Source: Micrasema longulum (taxonomy: Eukaryota; Arthropoda; Insecta; Trichoptera; Brachycentridae). Taken from it: a DNA stretch of 64,000 nucleotides. The number at the start of each line of letters is the position of its first letter. Positions within the stretch are counted from its first letter, which is position 1. Positions 52,645-63,000 of this stretch are shown one piece after another. The stretch lies in NCBI GenBank assembly GCA_022494885.1, contig JAGVSM010004925.1:1-64000 (forward strand), read 5' to 3'. Made by a program: the position numbers and the translations under genes. A model generated the notes under the pieces. It was not told the origin of the DNA, made no database searches, and worked only from the letters and a program-made list of their open reading frames with translations.

Positions 52645-53235
52645 TCAGCCCTACGGAAAATTGGATACAAAAATGTTTTCTTAAGCGCGGTAAAAATTAG
52701 AGCATTCAATTATAGGGCAAAGTCTCTTGAAAATGTACGAAAATAATATTTAAAAATATTTTAATAAAATCGAACTACGTTGAACGACGTCACTAGTTAA
52801 TATTTTATTTAATTTAATTTGTTTCGAATACAAACAGATGTACAGGTAAAATTAATATTTAAAAAAAATAAAACCACATAAAATGTATACATAGTAGGGC
52901 CTGCCATCCAATTATATGTATTCACTAAATAATACTGTAATAAAGCGACGACGGCTTAAAGTTTAAACTATATAAATAATAAATATACTATACATTAAAA
53001 TAAGATAAATATGGACAAAACAAGGATATAGTGGAAAAGAAATTGATAAGGAGTGGTGAAGGATTATTGAAGGAAAGTAAGAGTGGAAAATATGAATCCA
53101 CCAATGATAAGAGAGTTGTGGAAGATTTCCGGTTTACTTACTGTCAACGGACCAATCGGCAGAACTGACCGAGAAGAAGCGGAAGAGAACTTGTGACGTC
53201 TTACGCGTAGTAATTTCAGCAATACAAAACTGAAC
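52645..53235 (-). repeat. MITE family B copy, interrupted
   Basis: 52650-52805 ('ggaaaattggatacaaaaat', 'gaactacgttgaacgacgtc') and 53095-53235 ('aagatttccggtttacttac', 'aacttgtgacgtcttacgcg') are the two parts of a reverse family B copy, separated by about 290 bp of A-rich foreign sequence. Confidence 0.65.
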
Positions 53236-53589
53236 CTCCTTTCTGGTCTAGGGCCCGCCAGATAAACGCTCGAGCCAGTAAACCATGAGACCGACTAATC
53301 TCTATTCGATTGCCTTTAGTAAAATTTTGTGTATCAAAATAATGCTTGGGGGTAGAATCTAATTAAATTAAACAATAAGTATCCACCCATCCCAATTTTA
53401 CAAGGGCGGTTAGATTGGCACGGTACATGTGAAACGGGACATTATGAACCATTTTACACATATCATCTAAATCCACACGATACGATACAATTACGGTGGA
53501 TTCATATTCATTATTTTCTTATTTATTTATTTATGTAACGTCTCTCAAGTGAGAATTCTGACAAAAGAAATCAAGTGGAGATTATTCGG
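53236..53589. other. Unique spacer
   Basis: Nothing recognised. Confidence 0.3.
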
Positions 53590-53628
53590 CGTCGTGGTGT
53601 ACTGGTTAGTGCATCTGCCTCCCATTAA
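53590..53628 (+). repeat. SINE head fragment
   Basis: 'cggcgtcgtggtgtactggt' followed by 'tagtgcatctgcctccca', a tRNA 5' half with an A box. The 3' half is absent. Confidence 0.45.
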
Positions 53629-53945
53629 ATGTATAAAATATGTATTTTTTTTAATGTGCGATAAAAATTCATACACTCTTATGTTATTTCATCGTGCCGT
53701 GTGGATTTTTACTATCATATGAAATGGACCATCCGAGATAGGATCACTCATTGATGATTTATTCAATCAAGTGTGTAACGTCACCTCTAAAAACTTCACT
53801 GGACGCTTTCGCTATTGTCACCAATATACAATGTAATGAGTACCTATTATAATATTGGCCTATTTGCAATTTAGGCATATGTTATCGTAACGAATCATAC
53901 CCAAATTTCACAAAAATGACCTTTTTACTATCAATGAGCAAGTGC
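53629..53945. other. Unique spacer
   Basis: Nothing recognised. Confidence 0.3.
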
Positions 53946-53949
53946 AGGG

Positions 53950-54600
53950 TTATTTTTTTATTTATTTGTTAATAGATTATTAAATTAAGCTAAAAACTTT
54001 TATGTATCGTATTATTAGCGCTATGATTTTTTAAAGTTTTAAAATTTTGAAATTTCTCCGCGTGTGACGTCACAAGTTCTCTTCGGTGAGTTCTGCTGTT
54101 TGGCGAATCGGCTTCCCGTAAACCGGAAATCTATAACAGCACTCAATCATTGGTTGATTCGGAAGAACTACTGACGTCGTTCAAAGTTCGTTTTTATTAA
54201 AATATATTTTATTATTTTTTCATACATTTTCAAGAAACTTCGCGGTTTCTATAAAAAAAAAAAAACATTTTAATAAAAACGAAATATTTTTCATGGCGTC
54301 ACTGGTTCAAATGAATCAACCTATGATATGAGAGTTATGAAAAATTTCCGGTTTGCTTGCCGTGGATGGACCAATGAGAAGAACTAATCGAGAATATCCG
54401 GAAAAAACCTCTGACGTCATACGCGGAGTTATTTCAGAAATACAAAACTTTAAAATACCGTAGCGCTGATAATACGATTTATAAAAATTGAAAAAAAAAA
54501 TTGCCTTAGTTTAATTTAATAGTCTTATTACAAACAATAAAAAACTAAAAACCACTGAACTTTCTTATTAAACCAGTTTTATGTATCCAATTTCCCATAG
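53950..54600. repeat. Two MITE family B copies joined tail to tail
   Basis: 53950-54245 is forward (left end 'aatagattattaaattaagc', TGACGTCA at 54069) and 54247-54600 is reverse (ending 'agtttaatttaatagtctta'). The pair forms a palindrome of about 650 bp. The junction is at 'cttcgcggtttc' / A-run near 54240-54270. Confidence 0.75.
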
Positions 54601-54704
54601 CACTAAACTTACTAATTGTCTTTTTTGGTTTAAGTTACAATATATGTTTAAAATGGACTCTATCCGTAAATTCATTTAAACGAAATAAATAATCCACTTC
54701 TTTT

Positions 54705-55390
54705 CTGCGTGCGACCGGCTGGATTTCCTCCCTAGGGAGTTATTCGTATTTAAATTTATTTTAACAGAGAGGGAAAACATTTTTGAGAAGGGAATATAGA
54801 AGTATAGTCATTTACAGGGCTTATGATCTGTCATTGGCTGGTTTAAGTGCCAACTTTACATACTGTGTAACATTTACCATTTTGCCCATGTTTGAACATT
54901 TACATTTCCCCAACTCTAGAGATGACAGGTCATAAGCCCTGTAAATGCCTAGACTTCCATATTTCCTTCTCAAAAATGTTTTCCCTCTCTGTTAAAATAA
55001 ATTTAAATATAAATAACTCCCATAGGGAGGAAATCCAGCCAGTCTGCAAGCATTTGGACATACTCAAACATTGTTGAATAACTACCTGGTAAAAGAAGAA
55101 GTATACAAATTGGAAAATTGTTTTCAGGCGTTGCCTAGTAGGTGATTTGGTTCAGCCGGATGAATCTCACCCGCGTGATAAAGGTTTCAGCTCTTTTACA
55201 TCACAAAAGTCAACAGATGGAAGAGTTGGGGAAATGTGGATGTTCAAACATGGGCAGAATGGTGAATGTTACTCAGTGTGTAAAGTGGCCGCTTAAACCA
55301 GCCAATGACAGGTCATAAGCCCTGTAAATGCCTAGACTTCCATATTCCCTTCTCAAAAATGTTTTTCCTCTGTTGAAATAAATTTAAAAT
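54705..55390. repeat. Family D, large palindromic block
   Basis: 54720-55080 folds around 'gatgacaggtcataagccct'. 55080-55390 continues with the full reverse series: 'attgttttcaggcgttgcct', 'gataaaggtttcagctcttt', 'acaggtcataagccctgtaa', 'gacttccatattcccttctc'. This is the most complete D block and shows the order of modules. Confidence 0.75.
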
Positions 55391-55435
55391 GAAAATAATT
55401 GATTAAAAATAAAAATATTAATTTATTGTTAATTT

Positions 55436-55830
55436 ACCGATCCGGATAGCAGACATCGGGTCGGCCTAAATTCAAAGTGGCCGAAAGAGAATATGTTGTC
55501 GGTGATAGCAAATAGCGATATATACAATCGTACAATGGTCCACTCCACCGCCACCGGGCCGCGAGAACAGTGAGATACCCAGTTCTCGGTTCGTGCCACT
55601 CTGGGAGAGAGTGGAACCGGATTGGTCGTGATCGTGAAGCGTCCGGTGCCCACTGGGTCGGAAACCTGATTAATCTTGAGACGGTTGGTTATGGTTGCCC
55701 ACTAGAGCCGATTCAGACGATTACAGAGGAGAAAGGCAAAACTGGAACGAGACTAAATATTTTGTGTGTCGATCAGATGAACGAAAAGGCGCAAATCCCG
55801 TTACGTCGTTTTATTTGTTCATTCACTTAA
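55436..55830. other. GC-rich unassigned block
   Basis: About 400 bp with much higher GC than its surroundings ('ccaccgccaccgggccgcga', 'agtggaaccggattggtcgt'). An 86-codon plus frame at 55570-55830 has no recognisable domain. No partner elsewhere in the window. Could be a transposon 5' region or captured DNA. Confidence 0.4.
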
Positions 55831-56080
55831 AGACAGTTTATTACACATTATTTGAGACATGTCCCACCTCCATGGGACTAAAAGTCCCGTGTAGAGATTA
55901 GAGTTGTAAAAATAGCGTAATCTACCGAATCGCTCAGTAGTATACCGGTAGTCTACCGTTTCCTACCGTAGTTTTTGTAGTTTATTTTTTAGGTAAAAAA
56001 TATTAAATATTTTGATAAAATAAATACTTTTTTACTATGATTTAATTATTCTTCTTTTATTTTGAGCCCCTTGCCGTATT
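55831..56080. other. Spacer
   Basis: 'gtctaccgtttcctaccgta' at 55950 is a short local repeat; otherwise nothing. Confidence 0.3.
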
Positions 56081-56084
56081 TAAA

Positions 56085-56290
56085 GTAGTTTATCAATGAA
56101 TAATTTCATAATATTGATGTTTTTTGTTGATATTTCTTGATAAAACTCCATAGTTAATGATTGTGATAAAATTCTAAATAAACTTATCAATGAAACTTCT
56201 TGGTTTAGTTTTACTTTTTAATATTTTGACCAACGAGCGCTTTCGCCTAAGTAGGCATCTTCAACCAGTCTTAAAGCTTTATTAGCCCTG
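56085..56290 (-). mobile_element. Penelope-like terminal segment with hammerhead-like motif
   Basis: Minus strand from the motif (rc 56228-56270): core TTGAAGA (rc 56258-56264; C3 to T), stem II GCC/GGC, GAAA (rc 56241-56244), palindromic AGCGCT-C, GTTGGTC, then 'aaaatattaaaaagtaaaac', 'gaagtttcattgataagttt', 'actatggagttttatcaaga'. The same flank follows the motif at 17292 and fragments occur at 16905 and 38440, defining one repeat family. Confidence 0.5.
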
Positions 56291-56380
56291 AACTTGGCAG
56301 AAAAAAAAAGTTTTTTTTACGCATTTGATAGTTTTCAGAATCCCAAACAAAATGTTTTAATCAAAATTTATTATGAATTC

Positions 56381-56608
56381 TTCGGCTCGTGGTGTAATGT
56401 TCAGCGCGTTTGCCTGCAATGCAAAAGGTCTCGGGTTCGATTCCCGACATGGTTGATATGAAATATTTATTTAAAAGGGTGTTCTCACACTAGAATATTT
56501 CATAGTACCTGGACTGGTACCTGAAGCGTAAGACTGATCATCTTACATCCATGTAACAAAAATGATCAAGATACTCTGCGACTGGTGTATCAACGCCGTG
56601 CCCTAGGA
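56381..56608 (+). repeat. SINE S1, full-length forward
   Basis: Complete from head 'ggctcgtggtgtaatgttca' (A box) and 'ctcgggttcgattcccgaca' (B box) to the end 'gtgccct'. The clearest S1 copy. Confidence 0.88.
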
Positions 56609-56855
56609 AATAATGAATTAAGGAATGTTTTTTCAAAACTCAAAATTCGCTTGAAACATAATTTTTCAGGAGAGGGGTTTTTGAGATTCGCGTCAAATCG
56701 CGTGAAAATTTTTTGTTCCAAAAAATTACACCTTACAACTAAGTCTGAAGGTAATCTAATTTATATTTCATATACAGTTCATCATTTTCTTTTATATTTC
56801 CCAATTTTTATAAAAATGTACCACTTTAAAACGTCATAGGTTCTGGTCATCAGCT
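56609..56855. other. Unique spacer
   Basis: An 84-codon frame spans it without recognisable content. Confidence 0.3.
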
Positions 56856-56859
56856 GTTT

Positions 56860-57095
56860 TAAATAGCCGATCATATTTGTGCCGAGTTAGATTTTGGTTT
56901 CCGGGAAGCTACGTTTAGCGTGTTTTCATACGTACTGGGTTGTATTTTTAAAGGTCAGCTCAACGCACTGACGACAACTTGTGACTTCACGGGTGGTTAA
57001 TTTCTCATTTTAAAAACTTTAGCAAATCCTAGCTTTGATAATACGACACATAAAAAAATATTTTAACTGGCTAAATTTGATAGTCTATAAACAAA
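56860..57095 (-). repeat. MITE family B, diverged
   Basis: 'ggtttccgggaagctacgtt', 'cttgtgacttcacgggtggt' and 'taaatttgatagtctataaa' follow reverse family B. The TGACGTCA site is mutated. Confidence 0.6.
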
Positions 57096-57124
57096 TATGT
57101 AAAATTTATTTCCGTGTTTTTTTC

Positions 57125-57215
57125 ATTCACTGATCATAAGCTCTGTAAATGCCTAGACTTTATATTCTTTCTCAAAATTGTTTCCCCTTCCTGTTGCAAC
57201 AAATTTAGACAATGT
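57125..57215 (+). repeat. Family D fragment
   Basis: 'gctctgtaaatgcctagact' to 'cctgttgcaacaaatttaga': one terminal module only. Confidence 0.65.
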
Positions 57216-58195
57216 AGTCGTCTTGTCAATATTTTTAACGTTAATTAGGTACAATTTTATTTTTACAATTTTATTAAACCGAATTTTACAGCGATTGAAA
57301 GATGCCATCGATTATTAGAGGCACCCCAAATTAAGATAATTAATCTAATGCGTTCTGAGGAACAGAATTTCACAGAACATTAAGATATATTTGTTGGAGA
57401 ATAGTCAGTACATCAAATAAACTATTAAATATTTTAAAGATGCATAAATAAATAAAAAAAATGGTCGTATTCTGGCCGAACGGCCTCTTCATTAGCGGAG
57501 TGTTAATTCTCTAACCCGGAGGGATCTCTTAGTGATTAATTACTCAATACATTGGATAATACTACTGATACTCTTATTAGGGTTAGGGGTCAATATGCGA
57601 ACATTCCAATGGCCATTTCGTGGGAAATGTATAATAGAAGAATTTAGTATCACTTTAAAACGATATTAATATTATATTGGGTACTAAGGAGACAGTAGGC
57701 TAGCGATCACGCGTGAGTTAGGTATTTTATACGATGCACAAAAACAAGTTTTTCTTTAAAAAATCCTCAAGCGACCCAGCGTCCGTCTGGCTCTGATGTT
57801 TATCTCTGACTAAGTTTTTAAAGACTAAGTTTGCGTTCGATAGGAAATAATCATTTACTCGGTTCACTCGATAGAAATTTATATGAAAATCGCGCACGGA
57901 AAAATCAATAAAAAACATACAGGTTTTTAATACCTTCATGAACCTACGCATCGCATTCTAAATAAAATTTTGAGCAGATAACAGTTTCTTATAGCATCTA
58001 CATAAAAAAGTAATTACCAAGCAATGATAATAACAATCGCGGTTCAATATTGAAAATAGTTTAGCGTATTAATAAATAATTGAAGTGAAAAGAAGAATTT
58101 CTTATTAATTTAATAATTTTAGGGCCTTCATCATAAACTTGGCATAAAGTTACGCCTAGGTATAGTGGTAACATAAGGATGGGAAAACCATCCTT
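57216..58195. other. No recognised feature
   Basis: Unique AT-rich sequence; 57727-57951 has a 74-codon minus frame without recognisable content. Confidence 0.3.
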
Positions 58196-58197
58196 AT

Positions 58198-58500
58198 TCC
58201 ACTACTATAATATTTTTTATTTTATTTTATTTGACACTTTATATACATATACAATAAATATACATATAAGGAGTGGGCATATTGCCTTAAGGCAATTTCT
58301 TCCTACCTACCCAAACCGTTCGAGAAAATTATAAATACATGGACATATTGAATCTTACAATTTTATACAAAAATTAAAAGCAAAGATTAACAAAAAAAAA
58401 TATATATAAATATAAAATAAAAAAATAACACTATAAGTACTATGAAGAGTATACTATAATACACTAGGGTAACTTTAAAACCAGGTTTATAAGGCCCTTA
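58198..58500 (-). mobile_element. LINE 3' UTR with A-rich tail
   Basis: Reverse of 'ttgccttaaggcaatatgcc' and an (ATAAA)n tail at the left end, a pattern of Jockey/RTE 3' UTRs. No coding part. Confidence 0.5.
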
Positions 58501-58579
58501 TTCTACTAAGTAAAAATCAGACTCGATTAATAGTGATTTAAAGTATGTTGATGGTACTTACATAGATTATTATTACTAG

Positions 58580-58800
58580 ACAGGCGCTGTGGCACTGTTT
58601 GTTAGACGGCTGACTGTGAAACTGGCGTCGCGGGTTCAGTTCCCACCTGCTGACAAACCTCTAAATAGAGGCTTAGCTAGTTATTCCTTTAAAAATATTC
58701 ATACAATGATATAATATATGTATATTACAAAAAAATAATAACGTGTCCCTAACTCCACGAGGCCAAGAGCCCTCTGCTGAGTTGAGATACAATATAATGG
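58580..58800 (+). repeat. SINE S3 (tRNA-derived)
   Basis: Head 'gcgctgtggcactgtttgtt' (A-box-like) and 'cgcgggttcagttcccacct' (B box), body with A/T-rich middle, end 'aactccacgaggccaagagc' shared with 50432. Not a tRNA gene: the acceptor ends do not pair. Confidence 0.65.
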
Positions 58801-58826
58801 AAAGTGGAAGCATACATATTATTCAT

Positions 58827-59093
58827 CATCATAATTCCCTTTCCGTACCTTATGGTGCATAGGGCACTGCATGGTACACCAATCGGAGTGAACTTTGATC
58901 ATGATTGTAACATGAATGTAAGATGAGCAGTCTTACGCTTCAGGTACTAGTCCAGGGACTATGAAATATCTTGGTCTAAAAACACCGTTTTGAACTAATA
59001 TTTCATGTCAACCATGTCAGGAATCGAACCCGAGACCTCTTGCAAAAACAAACGCACTGACTACTATATTATAGTATACTACGAGGCCGAAAA
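58827..59093 (-). repeat. SINE S1 with damaged head
   Basis: Full-length reverse S1 with a (CAT)n-like tail at its 3' end (58827-58840) and a short internal insertion 'atattatagtatac' in the head at 59068. Confidence 0.8.
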
Positions 59094-59234
59094 CTATTTT
59101 ATAGACAGCCGAATATAACCATGTTTACATTTTTTTTTGCACCACAACAATGGAAAGTGAACATTTACGGGTATCTTCGATTTTATCTACAAAGTAAAAT
59201 AAAGTTTTCTGTAAGAAAAGCATACATTTTTTTT

Positions 59235-59610
59235 TAAACTACTACTACCATCACGCCATTTCCCCACACACGTCTATCCTAGCATACAATCCTAGCCTCT
59301 TCCACATTCATACATCTTGTCATACACGCCCTTCGGTTCTGTCTGCTTTTGACATGACCAGACTTAAGATTTTAGTTTATCTGATCATGCCACGTCTTCC
59401 TTGGTCGTCCTCATATCACATTGCCGTTCATTTTCGCCATACATACTTGTTTTATTATTCTTTCGTCGTCCATTCGTTCTACGTGACCAAACCATCTCAG
59501 AGACCCTTTCTTAATCTTATCAATTACACTTGACTCAGATTTACACTCTCGCCTGATTTCATCATTCGTAACCCTGTCATACATTGGTTTCCCACACATT
59601 CGTCTAACAA
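59235..59610 (-). pseudogene. RTE LINE 3' end nested in the MITE
   Basis: Minus strand: RRMCGKPMYDRVTNDEIRRE, SSVIDKIKKGSLRWFGHVER, MDDERIIKQVCMAKMNGN. (TAG)n tail at 59240. Nearly the same as 2095-2560 but shorter; the frame is intact over about 79 codons, so it may be relatively recent. Confidence 0.8.
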
Positions 59611-59841
59611 TTATAGGCTGCCGACGAAGATTCTTTAAATGTTCATGCAAATATACTCATTTTCGTACACAATTTTTTTTTTTATAGACAGTCAAAGATA
59701 ACTCTGTTTTTTTTTTTTTTTTTTTTAAGAAATATTTGCGTTCTTATGATTTACCCAAATATTTAATTTTGAGGGCCATTTTCAACGAGTTGTAAATAAC
59801 TCACTATTAGAAAATGGAATCAAGTTTTTTTTTTCATTTCA

Positions 59842-60014
59842 TTTTTTTTGGCACCACAATAGGCCAGGAGGCCCAATTACAGTGGTGAAACATTACAGAA
59901 CAACCAGGCTTGAGAAAAATCACATTTTTTTAATTTTTGTGTTCTCACCGGGAATCGAACCCGGAACCTTCCGTGCGTGAGTCAAGCGTCTTGGCCACTA
60001 TACCACGGAGGCCG
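59842..60014 (-). repeat. SINE S2, reverse
   Basis: T-run tail, 'ggcaccacaataggccagga', B box 'accgggaatcgaacccggaa', A box region 'ttggccactataccac', end 'ggaggccgcc'. Compare 48351. Confidence 0.85.
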
Positions 60015-60094
60015 CCGAAGTTGGGGTAGAGTGGGATTCGAACCACGGACCTTTGGTCCGTGAGTCCGAGACACTAGCCACGGGACCACAACCC
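60015..60094 (-). repeat. SINE head related to S2
   Basis: 'gtgggattcgaaccacggac' (B box reversed) and 'gagacactagccacgggacc' (A-box side). Only the tRNA-like head is present. Confidence 0.6.
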
Positions 60095-60125
60095 GATCAT
60101 GTTAACTTCCCATTGCGATTGGGGC

Positions 60126-60275
60126 CCAGGAGGCGCAATTACGGAGGTGAATTACAACACAGAATACCGACGCTTGATGAAAATCACTTTAAATTTTTGT
60201 GTTCTCATCTGGAATCAAACCCGGAACCTTCCGTGCGTAAGTCAAGCGTTTTGACCACTATACCACGGATGCCGC
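60126..60275 (-). repeat. SINE S2, second reverse copy
   Basis: 'caggaggcgcaattacggag' to 'gaccactataccacggatgc', more diverged than 59842-60014; the B box has changed to 'tggaatcaaacccgg'. Confidence 0.75.
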
Positions 60276-60413
60276 CAAGAATACATTTTTTTTACAAAAA
60301 CCTTATTTTAATCAACGTCTGGACCACTATAATTTTAGCATTGCATATTTTTTGCACGATTGATAATATGAAAATAAATGCAATGCCTCGCAGCAGTCTC
60401 CTATATAGGTGTA

Positions 60414-60744
60414 TACAGGATGTTCTTTAAATCAATATGGGCAAGAAGACATATTAGCACATTTATAAAAATATTTAGAACAAAGAAAATTTTTAAAAAT
60501 AAAATATTAAAAAAACCCAAATGGTTGCTTACTTCTGCAGGGAAGAAATGAGTGGAGCGCGGCGCAGTATCAAACTCCCTCCTCTTCGTTTCTCATGCAG
60601 AAGTAAGCAGTCATTTGCTTTTTTTGATATTTTATTTTTTTAAATTTTATTCGTTCTAAAAAAATATTTTAATGTGCCAATATGTCTTCTTGCTCATGCT
60701 GATCATCGTGGTTTCGGATGTGACAGGGTTTAGAACACCCTGTA
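60414..60744. repeat. MITE family E, full-length
   Basis: Left 'tacaggatgttctttaaatc' with a deletion of the 'ccgaaaccacgatgatcag' strip; right 'gatcatcgtggtttcggatg' to 'agaacaccctgta'. Centre 'ttgcttacttctgcagggaa' / 'tctcatgcagaagtaagcag' palindromic. Confidence 0.75.
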
Positions 60745-60935
60745 TATATTTGCAAAAATAGCCAACGCATTTCTGAATGAATACTGCTGAAGATGGATTG
60801 GTTTCCTCTTGATGTTTGTTTTGAGTAAAGTGGATCCATTTTCTCTCACCCAAGTTTTCCCGGAATTTATTGTTATGTATGGTTTTAGCGTGTTATTTTC
60901 GGCTACGTTATTAATGATATGTAATAACACTAAAA

Positions 60936-61729
60936 TATGTCAATGCCACGCACAAAACGGTTAATTGCTACTGACTGCAACGTACTTAAAAAAATATGAG
61001 TTGGAATTTCAATATCTTGCATTGATTTTCTTTTTTTATAAATTTATATCGTCGGGATCGAAGAACAACGACGAATGTGCGAAAAATGCGACATTGACTT
61101 TCTTTTATATTTGATAATGAAAAAGTTATATAAAGGCTTTGCAAACACACAAAATGGTTAATCGCTACTGACTGCAATGTGCTAAAAAATATATGAGTTG
61201 GATTTTCAATATCTTGAAATGATTTTCTTTTCTGATATATTTCTATCGTCGGGATCGTAGAACAACGACGGATGTGCGAAAAATGCGACCTTGACTTTAT
61301 TTTATACTTGATATTAAAAAAGTGATATAAAGGCTTTGCAAACGCACAAAACGGTTAATCGCTACTGACTGCAATGTGCTAAAATAAATATGAGTTGGAT
61401 TTTCAACATCTTGAAATAATTTTCTTTTTTTATAAATTTATATCGTCGGGATCGTAGAACAACGACGGATGTGCGAAAAATGCGACCTTGACTTTATTTT
61501 ATACTTGATATTAAAAAAGTGATATAAAGGCTTTGCAAACGCACAAAACGGTTAATCGCTACTGACTGCAATGTGCTAAAATAAATATGAGTTGGATTTT
61601 CAACATCTTGAAATAATTTTCTTTTTTTATAAATTTATATCGTCGGGATCGTAGAACAACGACGGATGTGCGAAAAATGCGATATTGACTTTATTTTATA
61701 TTTGATATAGAAAAAGTTATATAAAGTCT
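60936..61729. repeat. 197-bp tandem repeat, four copies
   Basis: 'ggttaatcgctactgactgc' recurs at 60959, 61156, 61353 and 61550, exactly 197 bp apart. Each unit contains 'atcgtcgggatcgtagaaca' plus 'acgacggatgtgcgaaaaat', which can fold (cgtcg/cgacg). Copies 3 and 4 are nearly identical; copies 1 and 2 differ more. Ends at a T-run after 'ataaagtc'. The unit is about nucleosome-repeat length. No coding. Confidence 0.92.
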
Positions 61730-62120
61730 TTTTTTTTCCAGGTTTGAAAAATAAATAAATATATAACGTATATTTATTTATCATATGATGTATAATTTCT
61801 CTTCAATGAAATGAACAAACGAAATAAAAAGTGCAGTCAGGAATACCACATTTAAGAAAGAAGCGAAAAGTTTTATTTATAATTATGTTTTGTGTAGCAC
61901 TGATTAAAAGCACCGTTTATTTTTTATTTTTTTATTTATGTATATTAAAAATATTAATCATTGAAAATAAAATAAACAGATTACGGCAATACGTCACTCC
62001 CCATTATGTACACAAGATTTTTTTTTCTTTTACGTAATGGGAAACGTTAATGTAAATATATATGTATTAAATTTATATGATATATCACTTTAATTTAGTT
62101 AGAATGTAAGTTTAGGTATA
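61730..62120. other. AT-rich spacer
   Basis: A 68-codon frame of no recognisable content; nothing else. Confidence 0.3.
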
Positions 62121-62124
62121 CAAT

Positions 62125-62200
62125 TGTAAAGCGCCCTTGAGGTGATTTTTTAAAAAAAAAACCACTATATAAATCAGCCAAATATTATTATTATTAGGTT
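62125..62200 (+). mobile_element. CR1/L2-type LINE 3' tail
   Basis: 'tgtaaagcgcccttgaggtg', then 'actatataaatcagcc' and (ATT)n. Only the last 75 bp of the element. Confidence 0.75.
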
Positions 62201-62655
62201 CCGGCGTAGTTGCGTAGAAGTCTGAATGCCAAACAACCCTTCAAAAGTTCAGCGATGTTATTATGCCCTTAGGATAACAGAATAAAGACCTTCTCCCTAT
62301 AATATACATGCATATTATGTTTATTACATACAGGGTAGATAAAGGGCTTAAACTGCTTGATAAGATTATTTCATCTAGTTTTAAGTACTAAAGAAAACTT
62401 AGTTAATTCGTGTTTCGTTTGTTTTGTAATGTAAGTAATATTGTATCAAAATACACGAATAAAAAACAACATAAGCGCGAAAAGTAGAAGCGTATCACCT
62501 GAAATATAAAAAACAAAAAAATAAAATTATGCACTAGAAACTTTTTTTATGGGATATGTTCTATACAGCACCGTGTAAAACCCGTGTAAAAAAGTTTACT
62601 TACTAGAGATATAATAAAAATCATTTCGGGATTTTTAAAAAATTAATTTGTTTGC
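62201..62655. other. No recognised feature
   Basis: Unique AT-rich sequence. Confidence 0.3.
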
Positions 62656-62659
62656 CTTG

Positions 62660-63000
62660 GCAAATAATAAATGTTTGTCGCAAGGGGCAAAATTAGCAGT
62701 TCACAATGGAGTCCTAGTGCCGTTTCTGATGTATGTGAGTGGCTGAATTCTGTCGAAACGCGATCTCTCAGGCGATCGCGTGGTAAAAATACGCGCGATA
62801 GATGCACAAATGTCAAGATCCCTTCATTATGTAAGGCTGAAATAAGCGTTATCGACCAAGTTAAGAAAAGAGCTCTGCGTTGCTTTGGACATGTAGAGCG
62901 AAAGGATGTTAAAAAAAAATACGATGCGAATGTTGACGGATGCAGAAGTAGAGAAAGACCCAAAAAAGACATGGCATGACCAAATCCAACAAATACTTAA
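62660..63000 (+). pseudogene. RTE LINE ORF2 fragment
   Basis: Plus strand: NSVETRSLRRSRGKNTRDRC, CKAEISVIDQVKKRALRCFG, HVERKDVKKKYDANVDGCRS and RERPKKD, preceded by 'ggcaaaattagcagttcaca'. Same domain as 11366 with small deletions. The minus-strand frame over the same interval is a shadow. Confidence 0.8.

Larger units (their letters stand above)
59096..60127. repeat. MITE family C split by three insertions
   Basis: Left part 59096-59235 ('acaatggaaagtgaacattt', 'aaagtaaaataaagttttct'), middle 59612-59705 ('ggctgccgacgaagattctt'), right end 60098-60127 ('ttaacttcccattgcgattg', 'ggggccc'). In between lie an RTE LINE, a SINE S2 and an S2-related head. Confidence 0.7.

Noticed and set aside
60936..61729. 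CRISPR-like array
   Set aside because: Units are 197 bp and tandem with no unique spacers; eukaryotic context.
62643..62972. 109-codon minus-strand open frame
   Set aside because: Shadow of the plus-strand RTE LINE fragment.
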